Shown here piece by piece: positions 28,924 through 38,227 of a stretch of 64,000 bases of DNA. The translations under genes were made by a program, and so were the position numbers. The notes beneath the pieces were generated by a model that searched no databases, was not told where the DNA came from, and saw only the letters and a list, made by a program, of their open reading frames with translations. The DNA comes from an uncultured Paracoccaceae bacterium (lineage in GTDB: Bacteria > Pseudomonadota > Alphaproteobacteria > Rhodobacterales > Rhodobacteraceae), in assembly GCA_947492825.1 (NCBI GenBank), contig CANLNT010000001.1, positions 1,798,001 through 1,862,000 on the forward strand, written 5' to 3'. Position 1 is the first letter of the stretch, and every line of letters starts with the position of its first letter.

Positions 28924-29760
28924 ATGGTGGAAATTCGCGGAATAGAATTCCAATCAAACACAGAAAATGACATGGGGCTCGAGTTTGTGAACCTCAGCCA
29001 CCGGTTTGGCTATCAGTGTCCGAACTGGCCTTACTTCAAAGACGTCGCCATTGAGCGGAAGCACTACATGGCGAAGTCAGGTGTGCTGAGTCAGACGATC
29101 ACCACCACCATGCATGTCACCACGCATATCGACGCGCCCGCCCACGTGGTTCAGGGAACACCATTCATTGATGAGGTGCCACTGCCGCACTTCTTTGGGT
29201 CCGGCCTTGTCGTCTCGATCCCAAAGAAAAAGTGGGAATCCATCACTGGCGATGATCTTGAAAAGGCCTGCGGCCACGCCATCCGCAAAGGCGACGTACT
29301 CATCATCAACACAGGCTGGCACAAGCAATACGAAGACGGTGATTACTTCGCCTACTGCCCCGGGCTTGTGCAATCGGCCGCCGATTGGATGGTTGAAAAG
29401 GGCGTCAAAGTGGTGGGGCACGACACACAAGCCAATGACCATCCGCTTGCAACGGCAATTGGCCCGCAGCGCAATGGCCCGATCCTGCCTCATCTCGAAG
29501 AGGAATACAAAGAATGGTCCGGCGGAAGGGATTGGAAAGACGACTTCCCCGAATGGGAGCCGGTCCACAACACATTGTTTTCAAACGGCATTCTTGGCAT
29601 TGAAAATGTCGGTGGCGATTTGGACTCTGTCACTGGCAAACGCGTGACGTTTGCGTTCTTCCCCTGGAATTGGGACCGGGGGGATGGCTGCATCATTCGC
29701 CTTGTCGCAATGACAGACAAACAACAGGCCTACCGCATCGAAGCTGGCGAGACGTTCTGA
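28924..29760 (+). CDS. cyclase family protein (kynurenine-formamidase-like metal hydrolase)
   Basis: 278 residues from the ATG at 28924, which has an AGAGGA ribosome site. The longer frame from 28798 would run through the operator region and is rejected. The metal-binding motif HVTTHIDAPAH matches the HxGTHxDxPxH signature of the cyclase/kynurenine formamidase family, with Thr at the first Gly position. These enzymes hydrolyse amide, lactam or ring bonds. It is the first gene of the IclR-linked run. The substrate is unknown. Confidence 0.85.
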   Translation: MVEIRGIEFQSNTENDMGLEFVNLSHRFGYQCPNWPYFKDVAIERKHYMAKSGVLSQTITTTMHVTTHIDAPAHVVQGTPFIDEVPLPHFFGSGLVVSIPKKKWESITGDDLEKACGHAIRKGDVLIINTGWHKQYEDGDYFAYCPGLVQSAADWMVEKGVKVVGHDTQANDHPLATAIGPQRNGPILPHLEEEYKEWSGGRDWKDDFPEWEPVHNTLFSNGILGIENVGGDLDSVTGKRVTFAFFPWNWDRGDGCIIRLVAMTDKQQAYRIEAGETF

Positions 29761-30113
29761 TGCACGTCAAACGGTTTGCCGATGCCACGACCTATGACGC
29801 ACCTAATCACTGGGGCGTCACGGGCCTTCGGCTTCAGGGGTTCGAAGACGGTGGACCCGAAAACCAATGGATTGGATTTTCCCAGTTTCTGCCCGGTGGC
29901 GGTGCGGGGCCAGACAGCACGCCGTTTGAAAAGGTCTACGTCGTTCTCGACGGGGAAATGACGGTCGAGGTTGATGGCCGGGAAACCATTCTCGCGGCGA
30001 TGGACAGTTGCACCATCCCGCCAGGTGAAGTCCGGCGCATCGAAAACAAGACGAACCATATTTGCAAAATGCTTGTCGTGATCCCGTATCCCAACGGCAA
30101 GAGACCGGAGTAA
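29760..30113 (+). CDS. small cupin-domain protein
   Basis: 117 residues starting at the ATG that overlaps the previous stop (TGATG). A single cupin barrel: FEKVYVVLDGEMTVEVDGRE and CTIPPGEVRRIENKTNH. The usual cupin His ligands are largely absent from the first motif (EKVYVV), so metal binding is uncertain. Small cupins of this kind act as isomerases, dioxygenases or binding proteins in catabolic clusters. Confidence 0.78.
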   Translation: MHVKRFADATTYDAPNHWGVTGLRLQGFEDGGPENQWIGFSQFLPGGGAGPDSTPFEKVYVVLDGEMTVEVDGRETILAAMDSCTIPPGEVRRIENKTNHICKMLVVIPYPNGKRPE

Positions 30114-30117
30114 CCAC

Positions 30118-30903
30118 ATGTCCCTCGATAATCCGCTCTCGATGTTTGATGTCCGCGGCAAGGTGGCCTTGATAACCGGGGCCTCTGGTGCCTTTGGCGC
30201 GGTAGCCACACGCTGCCTGTCTGGCGCTGGATGCAAAGTCGTCCTCGCCGCTGGTAACGCCAAAGCTATGGCAGAGGTTGCGAACACCTGCGCGGGCGAG
30301 GTCCACCAGATCAACGCCCGCCCCGACAGTGAAGCTGCGTGCAACCAGTTGGTGGCAGATACGGTCGCTGCATTTGGCAGTGTCGACATTCTGGTTGTAG
30401 CCTCCGGCATGAATAAGGTCGCCAAGATCACAGAAATGGAGCCGGATACCTTCGATGGGGTGATGGACGCCAATGTGACGCAATCGTGGCTCATCGCTCG
30501 GTCTGTATCTGCGCAGATGACGGCGCAGGGGACTGGCGGAAAGATCGTGTTCGTGTCGTCTGCACGCGGCCTGCTTGGTCACCCAGCAGGATACACCGCG
30601 TATTGCGCCTCAAAGGCTGCGGTGGACGGCCTTACAAAGGCCCTCGGCTGCGAATTAGGACCGACGGGGATCACTGTGAACGCAATTGCCCCGACAGTGT
30701 TCCGCTCTCCGCTTACCGCATGGATGTTCGAAGACACACCAGAAGCGACCAAAGTCCGCGATGGATTTCTGGCCAGAGTACCCAAAGGACGGTTGGGAGA
30801 GCCCGAAGATTTGGCTGGCCCTCTGCTCTTTTTATCCTCTGCCGCGTCTGATTTCTACACAGGCCACATCTTGTATGCCGATGGCGGCTATACGGCGGGC
30901 TGA
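30118..30903 (+). CDS. short-chain dehydrogenase/reductase
   Basis: 261 residues. Classical SDR: cofactor loop TGASGAFG near the N-terminus, catalytic Ser in VSSARG, YCASK as the YxxxK site, and the C-terminal YADGGYTAG. It is probably an NAD(P)-dependent alcohol dehydrogenase in the pathway encoded by the run. It lies 4 bases after the cupin gene and 3 bases before the next dehydrogenase. Confidence 0.88.
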   Translation: MSLDNPLSMFDVRGKVALITGASGAFGAVATRCLSGAGCKVVLAAGNAKAMAEVANTCAGEVHQINARPDSEAACNQLVADTVAAFGSVDILVVASGMNKVAKITEMEPDTFDGVMDANVTQSWLIARSVSAQMTAQGTGGKIVFVSSARGLLGHPAGYTAYCASKAAVDGLTKALGCELGPTGITVNAIAPTVFRSPLTAWMFEDTPEATKVRDGFLARVPKGRLGEPEDLAGPLLFLSSAASDFYTGHILYADGGYTAG

Positions 30904-30906
30904 GCG

Positions 30907-31833
30907 ATGCGCAAGAACATCCAAACCGCCGTAATTGGTGCGGGCCTGATGGGACACGGCATCGCGCTGACGCTGGCGCGTGCAGGCCAATATGTCCGCA
31001 TCACCGATCCTGTTGATGCCGCCCGCGAAACTGTGGCGCAAAGGATTTCAGATAGTCTCAGAAGCCTCGGCGAAGCTGACGACCAAATCCCCAAGATTCT
31101 GAAGAAAATTGAAATCTGCGGCACGGTGTCAGGTGCCGTGCACGACGCGGAGATTGTTTTTGAAGCTGCGCCTGAAAAGCTCGACCTGAAGCAAAGTATC
31201 TTTGCAGAGGTAGAAGCACATGCGCCTGACACCTGCATTTTGGCATCGAATACGTCCGTCATGCCGATCACCAAGATAATGGGGAACCTCAAGTTCAAGA
31301 ACCGCGCACTGGGGACACATTGGTGGAACCCACCCCATATGATTCCACTAGTCGAAGTGGTCCGCACGGAATGGACCGATGCCAAAGTTGCCGATCATGT
31401 CTTTGCGTTGCTGGCCGATGCCGGGAAGACCCCGGTCAAGGTCAAAAAGGATGTGCCCGGCTTCATTGGCAACAGGTTGCAACATGCGCTTTGGCGCGAA
31501 GCCATTAGTCTCGTTGAAAATGACATCTGCGATGCAGAAGCAGTCGACACCGTGGTCAAATCCAGTTTTGGCCGCAGGCTTGCGGTCTTGGGTCCGCTTG
31601 AAAACGTCGACCTTGTCGGAACGGATCTGACGCTGGATATCCACGAAAACGTTCTGTTTGATCTTGAGCGCCGTGCCGCCCCATCGCCGTATCTGGAGGC
31701 CCTCGTCGATCAGGGCCGCTTTGGCATGAAGTCGGGCGAAGGCTTTCACAGCTGGACAGAGGAGGAAGCCGCCCAAGTGCGCGCGCGCGTAGCCCAGCAT
31801 CTCCAAAGATTGGACGAAATACTTTTAGACTGA
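30907..31833 (+). CDS. 3-hydroxyacyl-CoA dehydrogenase family protein
   Basis: 308 residues. N-terminal NAD site IGAGLMGHGIALTLARAG; ASNTSVMPIT; the catalytic His region GTHWWNPPHMIPLVEVV; and GFIGNRLQHALWREA. This family includes true acyl-CoA dehydrogenases, L-carnitine dehydrogenase and other beta-hydroxy-acid dehydrogenases. A BKACE enzyme, which cleaves beta-keto acids, is encoded in the same run, so oxidation of a free beta-hydroxy acid to a beta-keto acid is the likely role. Confidence 0.85.
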   Translation: MRKNIQTAVIGAGLMGHGIALTLARAGQYVRITDPVDAARETVAQRISDSLRSLGEADDQIPKILKKIEICGTVSGAVHDAEIVFEAAPEKLDLKQSIFAEVEAHAPDTCILASNTSVMPITKIMGNLKFKNRALGTHWWNPPHMIPLVEVVRTEWTDAKVADHVFALLADAGKTPVKVKKDVPGFIGNRLQHALWREAISLVENDICDAEAVDTVVKSSFGRRLAVLGPLENVDLVGTDLTLDIHENVLFDLERRAAPSPYLEALVDQGRFGMKSGEGFHSWTEEEAAQVRARVAQHLQRLDEILLD

Positions 31834-31843
31834 AGCAACGAAA

Positions 31844-31860
31844 CCGGTTCAAGAAACCGG
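31844..31860 (+). promoter_or_regulatory. intercistronic hairpin before the binding-protein gene
   Basis: CCGGTT (31844-31849) pairs with AACCGG (31855-31860) around a 5-base loop, directly ahead of the GGGAGG ribosome site of the substrate-binding protein gene. It is possibly an mRNA-stability or processing element. Confidence 0.35.
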
Positions 31861-31875
31861 ACAAGGGAGGAAAAC

Positions 31876-33156
31876 ATGACATCGAAAACATCAACTTGGT
31901 CGCGCCGCCGTTTCTTGGCGGGCAGCGCCACAGCGTTGGCAGCCCCCGCCATTCTGACCGGCGGGCGCGCCTATGCAGACAATCCAGTGATCAAGGTCGG
32001 CCATGTCAGCCCGCGAACTGGGCCATTGGCCGGTTTTGCCGAGGCCGACGATTTTGTACTGGAGGCGGTTCAGGCGGCACTGTCGGCGGGTCTGGAAAAC
32101 AACGGCAAAGCCTACACGGTTGAGATTATCTCAAAAGACAGCCAATCAAACCCGAACCGCGCCGCAGAGGTTGCTGCCGATCTTATTCTTGGGGATGAGG
32201 TCGATATCATCGTCGCCGCCTCCACACCTGACACCGTGAACCCGGTTGCCGATCAGGCCGAGATTAACGAGGTCCCCTGCATCACCACCGATTGCCCATG
32301 GCAGCCTTATTTCTTTGGCCGCAACGGCATCCCCGGCGAAGGATTCCTGAGCACCTACCATTTCTTCTGGGGGCTTGAGGATGTGATCGGTGCCTTCCTG
32401 GACATGTGGGACACAAGCGGCGTCGCAAAACAGGTGGGCGGCCTCTTTCCGAACGACGCAGATGGCAATGCATGGGGCGATGCCGAACTCGGCCTGCCCA
32501 AACCCTTGGCAGCGGCTGGCTATGCCCTGACCGATCCGGGCCGCTATCAGCCGCTCTCGGATGACTTCAGCAATCAGATTGCTGCCTTCAAATCTGCCGG
32601 CTGCGAGATCATCACCGGCAATATGATCCCCCCCGATTTCGCAACTTTCTGGGCGCAGTCAGCCCAGCAAGGCTTCAACCCCAAGGTCGTAACCATCGGC
32701 AAGGCGCTGCTTTTCCCGTCGGTGATTGAGTCGCTGGGAGAGCGCGGTGACGGCCTTTCGTCAGAGGTCTGGTGGTCCCCGAACCATCCGTTCACCTCGT
32801 CCCTGACCGGTGCCAGCGCCAAAGAGCTTGCCGAGGGGTACACGGCGTCTTCCGGGCGCCCTTGGACTCAGCCGATCGGTTTTAAGCACGCGCTTTTCGA
32901 GGTTGTGGCTGACGTGATCAAACGGGCCGAAGATCTGGAAGATCCTGCGGCCATCGTATCTGCGATCGCGGCGACGAACCTCGATACGATTACGGGCAAC
33001 GTGAATTGGTCCAACGGCCCCATCAACAACGTCACCAAGACGCCGTTGGTTGCAGGCCAATGGCAACGTGATGGCGATGCGCTTGACCTCAAGATCGTCG
33101 CAAACGCCGCTGCACCGGATATTCCTTTGACCGGCGAACTGAAACTTTTGTCGTAA
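31876..33156 (+). CDS. branched-chain-type ABC transporter substrate-binding protein (Tat-exported)
   Basis: 426 residues. The N-terminus has a twin-arginine signal (SRRRFLAGSATALAAPAIL), so it is probably folded before export. The mature part is a LivK-like binding protein (IKVGHVSPRTGPLAGFAEAD, and SDDFSNQIAAFKSAGCEIITGN). It delivers an unknown ligand to the LivHM-GF complex encoded next. A 10-bp hairpin follows the gene. Confidence 0.88.
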   Translation: MTSKTSTWSRRRFLAGSATALAAPAILTGGRAYADNPVIKVGHVSPRTGPLAGFAEADDFVLEAVQAALSAGLENNGKAYTVEIISKDSQSNPNRAAEVAADLILGDEVDIIVAASTPDTVNPVADQAEINEVPCITTDCPWQPYFFGRNGIPGEGFLSTYHFFWGLEDVIGAFLDMWDTSGVAKQVGGLFPNDADGNAWGDAELGLPKPLAAAGYALTDPGRYQPLSDDFSNQIAAFKSAGCEIITGNMIPPDFATFWAQSAQQGFNPKVVTIGKALLFPSVIESLGERGDGLSSEVWWSPNHPFTSSLTGASAKELAEGYTASSGRPWTQPIGFKHALFEVVADVIKRAEDLEDPAAIVSAIAATNLDTITGNVNWSNGPINNVTKTPLVAGQWQRDGDALDLKIVANAAAPDIPLTGELKLLS

Positions 33157-33167
33157 ACGCAGTCCCA

Positions 33168-33195
33168 CGGCAGCATGGCACAGGTCATGCTGCCG
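33168..33195 (+). promoter_or_regulatory. strong intercistronic hairpin after the binding-protein gene
   Basis: CGGCAGCATG (33168-33177) and CATGCTGCCG (33186-33195) form a perfect 10-bp stem with an 8-base loop. It is placed to protect the binding-protein mRNA or to attenuate the downstream ABC genes. No T-run follows. Confidence 0.6.
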
Positions 33196-33216
33196 CCCCT
33201 ACCCCCAAGAGGTGTC

Positions 33217-33945
33217 ATGTCCACGTTCCTCCAACTGGATCAGGTCTCAAAGTCATTTGGCGCGGTCACCGTCGCCGATGGGCTGAGTTTTGAGGTCGAT
33301 GCCGGGCAGGCCCTCGGCGTGATCGGGCCAAATGGTGCTGGCAAGACCTCCATGTTCAACTTGATTACAGGGACCTTGTCGCCCAACTCCGGGCAAATCA
33401 TGTTTGATGGTCAGGATGTGACGCGCAGCAGCGCCGCCAAACGATGCCGGGCGGGGATGGCGCGCAGTTTCCAGGTCCCGCAACCGTTTTCGGGCATGAC
33501 AGTCTTTGAAAATGCAATGATTGCAGCGACCCAGGCTGGTGGGATGATTGGCAAAGAGGCCGAAAATTTCTGTCTCGAGGTCTTGGACCAGACAGAGCTA
33601 ATGGATCGTGCCAATACGCTTGCCGGCGGGTTGCCCCTGCTGGGTCGCAAGCGGCTGGAATTGACCCGCGCACTTTGCGCAAAGCCCAAGCTTCTGATGC
33701 TCGACGAAATCGCGGGCGGCTTGACCGAAGCGGAATGCACGTCACTCGTGCAAACGATTCAGGACATCCACAAACGCGGGGTCACGATCATCTGGATCGA
33801 ACATGTGGTGCATGCCCTTTTGGCAGTTGTGGACAAGCTCATGGTCATCGACTTCGGTCGCAAGATTGCCGAAGGCGACCCCCGCACAATCATGGAAAGC
33901 CCCGAGGTTCAGGAAATCTATCTGGGAATTGATGGCGATGGCTGA
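33217..33945 (+). CDS. LivG-like ABC transporter ATP-binding protein
   Basis: 242 residues from the ATG at 33217 (AAGAGGTGTC ribosome site; the frame is open to 33175). Walker A GPNGAGKTSMFNLI, Walker B LLMLDEIAGGL and H-loop IEHVVHALL are clear. The signature loop is altered to AGGLPLLGRKRLELTRAL in place of LSGGQQ. In its partner livF-like protein the signature is normal. It works with the next three genes to import an unknown organic substrate. Confidence 0.88.
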   Translation: MSTFLQLDQVSKSFGAVTVADGLSFEVDAGQALGVIGPNGAGKTSMFNLITGTLSPNSGQIMFDGQDVTRSSAAKRCRAGMARSFQVPQPFSGMTVFENAMIAATQAGGMIGKEAENFCLEVLDQTELMDRANTLAGGLPLLGRKRLELTRALCAKPKLLMLDEIAGGLTEAECTSLVQTIQDIHKRGVTIIWIEHVVHALLAVVDKLMVIDFGRKIAEGDPRTIMESPEVQEIYLGIDGDG

Positions 33946-34645
33946 ACACATGCTGAAACTGAGCGGCCTAGATGCTTTCTACGGCGATTTCCAAGCACTC
34001 TACGGCGTCGATCTAGAGGTCTCGCAAGGCGAAATCTTGGCCATTATCGGTGCGAACGGCGCGGGCAAAACGACGCTGATGCGGGCGATCTCGGGATTGA
34101 CGCAAAGCGGTGCGCCGATGGTGCGCTATCGCGGCGAAGACATTGGCGCACTCCGCGCCGACGAGGTCGCCAGCAAAGGCATCGCCCTGGTGCCCGAGGG
34201 CCGTCAGCTTTTTCCGTCTTTGTCGGTCGAGGAAAACCTCATCATCGGCGGGCAAATCGGGCGCAAGGGGCCATGGTCCTTGCAAGCCGTCTACAAGCTC
34301 TTCCCGATCTTGCAGGAACGCAAGCGCCAGCAATCGACCTCGCTATCGGGTGGTCAGCAGCAGATGGTCGCGATTGGGCGCGCGCTGATGGCCAACCCAG
34401 ACCTGATCCTGTTCGACGAGATCAGCCTCGGACTGGCCCCGATCATCATCAAAGACATCTATGCGGCTTTGCCCGGCATCATCGGCGAAGGAATGAGCGC
34501 GTTGATTGTGGAACAAGACATCACCAAGGCGCTGTCGGTGTCGCAACGTTTCTATTGCTTGCAAGAAGGACGCGTCTCGCTCGAAGGGACGTCCGCGACC
34601 GCCGCGCGAGAGGATATTTCCCGCGCCTACTTTGGGGTGGCATAA
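33938..34645 (+). CDS. LivF-like ABC transporter ATP-binding protein
   Basis: 235 residues from the ATG at 33938, which overlaps the livG-like stop; another ATG lies two codons earlier. Walker A GANGAGKTTLM, signature LSGGQQQMVAIGRALM, Walker B LILFDEISLGLAP and VEQD are all typical of LivF. The long frame from 33803 belongs to the previous gene's shadow. Confidence 0.9.
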   Translation: MAEHMLKLSGLDAFYGDFQALYGVDLEVSQGEILAIIGANGAGKTTLMRAISGLTQSGAPMVRYRGEDIGALRADEVASKGIALVPEGRQLFPSLSVEENLIIGGQIGRKGPWSLQAVYKLFPILQERKRQQSTSLSGGQQQMVAIGRALMANPDLILFDEISLGLAPIIIKDIYAALPGIIGEGMSALIVEQDITKALSVSQRFYCLQEGRVSLEGTSATAAREDISRAYFGVA

Positions 34646-34646
34646 G

Positions 34647-35510
34647 ATGGATTGGGTCAACGCAATTGTTCAGGGCACGCTATTGGGCGGGCTATATGCG
34701 CTGTTCGCGGCAGGGCTCTCGCTGATTTTCGGGGTGATGCGTCTGGTGAATATCGCCCATGGCGACCTGATCGTTCTGGGTGCCTATCTGGGTCTTTCCG
34801 TCACCACGATTTTGGGGCTGCACCCCCTGTTGGCGCTGGTTCTGGTCGTCCCTGCAATGGCTTTGATCGGCTATGTCCTTCAACGCGGCATTCTCAACCA
34901 GACCTTAGGCAAAGACATCTTGCCCCCGTTGCTGGTGACCTTTGGTTTGTCCGTCATCATCCAGAACGCGTTGCTGGAAACATACTCCGCCGATCCGCAG
35001 AAAATGAATGCGGGCACGCTGGAAACGGCCAGCATTTCGACCGGTGGCCTGTCGCTTGGCGTCTTGCCAGTCACGACATTCGTGATCGCCGTGGTCGTCA
35101 TCGCAAGCCTGCAATGGGTGTTTTATCGCACGGCCCTGGGGCGCGCCTTTCGCGCCACCTCAGACAACCAAGAAATCGCGCAACTGATGGGGCTGAACCG
35201 GCGTCACATCTTTGGTCTTGCAATGGCGCTCGCGCTGGCTGTGACGGCGATTGCGGGCATCATGTTGGGCATCCGCACAAGCTTCGACCCCTCTATCGGG
35301 GGCGGGCGTCTGATCTTTGGGTTCGAGGCCGTCATCATCGGCGGTCTTGGCAACCTCTGGGGGACTTTGGTCGGCGGGGTGATCCTTGGTGTGGCCCAGA
35401 CGATTGGGGCCAAGATCGACCCCGGTTGGCAGCTATTGGCGGGGCACCTCACCTTTCTCGTCATCCTTGCCATAAAACCCAACGGCCTATTCCCAAGGAT
35501 CAACGAATGA
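34647..35510 (+). CDS. LivH-like ABC transporter permease
   Basis: 287 residues from the ATG at 34647, one base after the livF-like stop. Hydrophobic throughout, with GTLLGGLYALFAAGLSLIFGVMRLVNIAHGD, the LivH signature. It forms the membrane pore with the LivM-like protein, whose gene overlaps its stop (ATGA). Confidence 0.92.
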   Translation: MDWVNAIVQGTLLGGLYALFAAGLSLIFGVMRLVNIAHGDLIVLGAYLGLSVTTILGLHPLLALVLVVPAMALIGYVLQRGILNQTLGKDILPPLLVTFGLSVIIQNALLETYSADPQKMNAGTLETASISTGGLSLGVLPVTTFVIAVVVIASLQWVFYRTALGRAFRATSDNQEIAQLMGLNRRHIFGLAMALALAVTAIAGIMLGIRTSFDPSIGGGRLIFGFEAVIIGGLGNLWGTLVGGVILGVAQTIGAKIDPGWQLLAGHLTFLVILAIKPNGLFPRINE

Positions 35511-36535
35511 CCCAGCACAGCACATACGTCACGCGATCCTCCCCTGCGACCAGGACGATTGCTGTTGTTTGCGCACTTGTCTTGGTCGTCCTGATCGCCG
35601 CGCCCTATTGGGCTGGCCGCGCTGATCTGAGGTTGATGGGCGAGATCTTCCTATACCTCGCACTCGCGAGCCTTTGGAACCTCATGGCAGGCTATGCCGG
35701 GCTGGTCTCTGTTGGGCAACAAGCCTTTGTGGGCCTTGGCGGCTACATGCTGTTTGCATTCACCATCTTCGGCGGGGTGCATCCGCTCACCGCGCTCGCC
35801 CTTGCCGGCGTGGTTGGTGCAATCGTCGCCGTGCCCGTGGCCTTGCTGATCTTCCGCTTGCGTGGGGCTTACTTTGCCATTGGCACCTGGGTCATTGCAG
35901 AGGTATTCCGCCTGTCGTTTGCTCAAATCTCTGCCTTGGGTGGTGGATCCGGGTCATCATTGCCGGTTGGCATTGTGCGATCTTTGGCATCATCGCGCGC
36001 GGGGCGCGAACACCTGAGCTATTGGTTGGCATTGGGGTCGGCCATCCTTGTGATCAGCGCGGTCTATCTGTTGCTGCGCTCGCGCAATGGTCTGGCGCTG
36101 ACGGCGATCCGTGACAACGAACTTGCCGCCGGGTCGCTTGGCATCGACATCTGGCGAACCAAATTTGTCGTCTACCTGGTAACGGCGGCCCTGACCTCGG
36201 TCATTGGCGCATTGATCTTCCTGCAAAAGTTGCGGATTTCGCCCGACGCCGCCTTTTCGGTGAACGATTGGACAGCCTTCGTCATCTTCATCGTTGTGAT
36301 TGGCGGCATAGGCACCATCGAAGGCCCGATCATCGGCACCCTGATCTTCTTTCTGCTGCGCGAAACGCTTTCCGATCTGGGAACGTTTTATCTGATGATC
36401 CTCGGGGTCGTAGCGATTGTCATCATGCTCAAAGCGCCACAGGGCCTTTGGGGGCTGATCCGCGGTCGCTTCGACTTTGAACTCTTCCCGCTCAGCTATC
36501 GCGTGAAGAAAACCATTTCCTCTAAGAAAGACTGA
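35507..36535 (+). CDS. LivM-like ABC transporter permease
   Basis: 342 residues from the ATG at 35507. The family motif is present: LYLALASLWNLMAGYAGLVSVGQQAFVGLGGY, then IRDNELAAGSLGIDIWRTK. The same frame is open leftward to 34652 through the livH-like gene, but that stretch is a shadow and not a fusion. The gene ends 3 bases before the BKACE gene. Confidence 0.92.
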   Translation: MTQHSTYVTRSSPATRTIAVVCALVLVVLIAAPYWAGRADLRLMGEIFLYLALASLWNLMAGYAGLVSVGQQAFVGLGGYMLFAFTIFGGVHPLTALALAGVVGAIVAVPVALLIFRLRGAYFAIGTWVIAEVFRLSFAQISALGGGSGSSLPVGIVRSLASSRAGREHLSYWLALGSAILVISAVYLLLRSRNGLALTAIRDNELAAGSLGIDIWRTKFVVYLVTAALTSVIGALIFLQKLRISPDAAFSVNDWTAFVIFIVVIGGIGTIEGPIIGTLIFFLLRETLSDLGTFYLMILGVVAIVIMLKAPQGLWGLIRGRFDFELFPLSYRVKKTISSKKD

Positions 36536-36538
36536 CCC

Positions 36539-37480
36539 ATGGCCAAGAAGAAGCAAAAAACCATCATCACTTGCGCGGTGACGGGGGCCATCCACACGCC
36601 CACTATGTCTGACGCCCTGCCCTATAGCTATGACGACATCACGCAACAGGCCGTCGACGCCGCAGCGGCAGGCGCGTCAATCCTTCACCTGCACGCCCGC
36701 GACACACAAACCGGTGCGCCCTCGGTCGCGATTGATGATTTCGCGCCCTTCCTGCCAAGGATCAAACAGGCCACCGACGCCGTCGTGAACATCTCGACGG
36801 GCGGATCGCTGACATTGTCAATTCAGGATCGGATAAACCCGGCCAAGACATTCTCGCCCGAGATGTGTTCGATGAACATGGGATCAATGAATTTTTCATT
36901 CCACCCGCTCGCCGGGCGTTACAAGGACGACGACTGGAAGTTCGATTGGGAAAAAGACTACGTCAAGAATTCTGACGGCAACATCTTTCGCAACACCTTT
37001 CGTGACATTCAGGAAGCCGCCGAAACACTCGCGCCGCACAACGTCAAGTTTGAGCATGAATGCTATGACGTCGGACACCTCTATAACCTGAAATTCTGCA
37101 TGGATATCGGGTTGTTCAAGGCGCCGGTATTTATCCAGTTCATCTTTGGCATTCTGGGCGGCATCGGGCCAGAAGTGGACAATCTTGTTTTCATGAAACG
37201 CACCGCAGATCGGCTTTTTGGCGACGACTATCGGTGGTCAGTGCTGGGGGCCGGTGGCGCCCAAATGACCCTTGGCACAACGGCAAGCCAGATGGGCGGC
37301 CACGTCCGCGTCGGACTAGAGGACAGCTTGTTTATTTCACGCGGCGCTCTTGCGGAAAGCAACGCGCAGCAGGTCACCAAGATTCGCCGCATCGTCGAGG
37401 ATTTGGGTTGTGAAGTGGCCACACCAGATGAAGCGCGCGAAATACTTGATCTGAAGGGCGGCGACCGCGTGTCCTTTTGA
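36539..37480 (+). CDS. beta-keto acid cleavage enzyme (BKACE, DUF849)
   Basis: 313 residues. BKACE hallmarks: metal-binding HLHARD near the N-terminus, NISTGGSLTLS, FEHECYDVGHL with the catalytic Glu, and GGHVRVGLEDSLF. The family cleaves a beta-keto acid with acetyl-CoA to acetoacetate plus a shortened CoA ester. The CoA-transferase pair encoded just downstream would activate the acetoacetate. The substrate specificity within the family cannot be read from the sequence. Confidence 0.9.
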   Translation: MAKKKQKTIITCAVTGAIHTPTMSDALPYSYDDITQQAVDAAAAGASILHLHARDTQTGAPSVAIDDFAPFLPRIKQATDAVVNISTGGSLTLSIQDRINPAKTFSPEMCSMNMGSMNFSFHPLAGRYKDDDWKFDWEKDYVKNSDGNIFRNTFRDIQEAAETLAPHNVKFEHECYDVGHLYNLKFCMDIGLFKAPVFIQFIFGILGGIGPEVDNLVFMKRTADRLFGDDYRWSVLGAGGAQMTLGTTASQMGGHVRVGLEDSLFISRGALAESNAQQVTKIRRIVEDLGCEVATPDEAREILDLKGGDRVSF

Positions 37481-37528
37481 GATCACGATGATCGGCCTGA
37501 ACCAGAACACAGACAAACAAAGAGATTG

Positions 37529-38227
37529 ATGATGAAAAAAGTCTATCCAAACGCCACCAGTGCGCTGGAAGGCATCTTACAAGATGGCATGCTGATCGCC
37601 GCCGGTGGCTTTGGCCTATGTGGCATTCCAGAGCTTTTGATCAACGCGATCAAAGAGGCTGGGACCAAAAACCTGACCTTCGCCTCCAACAACGCCGGTG
37701 TTGACGATTTTGGGATCGGGGTGCTTTTGCAAACCCGACAGGTCAAGAAAATGATCTCGTCTTACGTTGGTGAAAACGCTGAATTCATGCGGCAGTACCT
37801 ATCCGGCGAGCTAGAGCTCGAGTTTAATCCTCAGGGAACGCTTGCCGAACGCATGCGGGCGGGCGGATGCGGCATTCCGGGCTTTTACACCAAAACCGGT
37901 GTCGGGACCGTGATTGCAGACGGCAAAGAGCACAAGGAATTCAACGGCGAAACCTACATCATGGAAGAAGGCCTGTTCGCCGACCTTTCTATCGTAAAGG
38001 CGTGGAAAGCGGACGAAACGGGCAATTTGGTGTTCCGCAAAACGGCGCGCAACTTCAACCCACCTGCCGCAATGTGTGGCAAAATCTGCATCGTCGAGGT
38101 CGAGGAAATCGTGCCCACAGGATCAATCGATCCCGATCACATTCACCTGCCGGGTATTTATGTGCATCGGCTGATTCAGGGCGAACACGAAAAACGTATT
38201 GAACAACGCACGACGAGGGCTGCCTAA
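37529..38227 (+). CDS. 3-oxoacid CoA-transferase subunit A
   Basis: About 232 residues. There are tandem ATG codons at 37529 and 37532 and a TTG upstream; AGAG precedes them. Typical alpha-subunit sequence: DGMLIAAGGFGLCGIPELLI, SNNAGVDDFGIGVLL, GTLAERMRAGGCGIPGFYT. With subunit B it moves CoA from succinyl-CoA to acetoacetate, linking the BKACE product to central metabolism. Its stop overlaps subunit B. Confidence 0.92.
   Translation: MMKKVYPNATSALEGILQDGMLIAAGGFGLCGIPELLINAIKEAGTKNLTFASNNAGVDDFGIGVLLQTRQVKKMISSYVGENAEFMRQYLSGELELEFNPQGTLAERMRAGGCGIPGFYTKTGVGTVIADGKEHKEFNGETYIMEEGLFADLSIVKAWKADETGNLVFRKTARNFNPPAAMCGKICIVEVEEIVPTGSIDPDHIHLPGIYVHRLIQGEHEKRIEQRTTRAA

Noticed and set aside
34652-36535. 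627-residue frame that would fuse LivH and LivM regions
   Set aside because: The left half is an out-of-frame shadow of the livH-like gene; the LivM homology begins at the ATG at 35507, which overlaps the livH stop.
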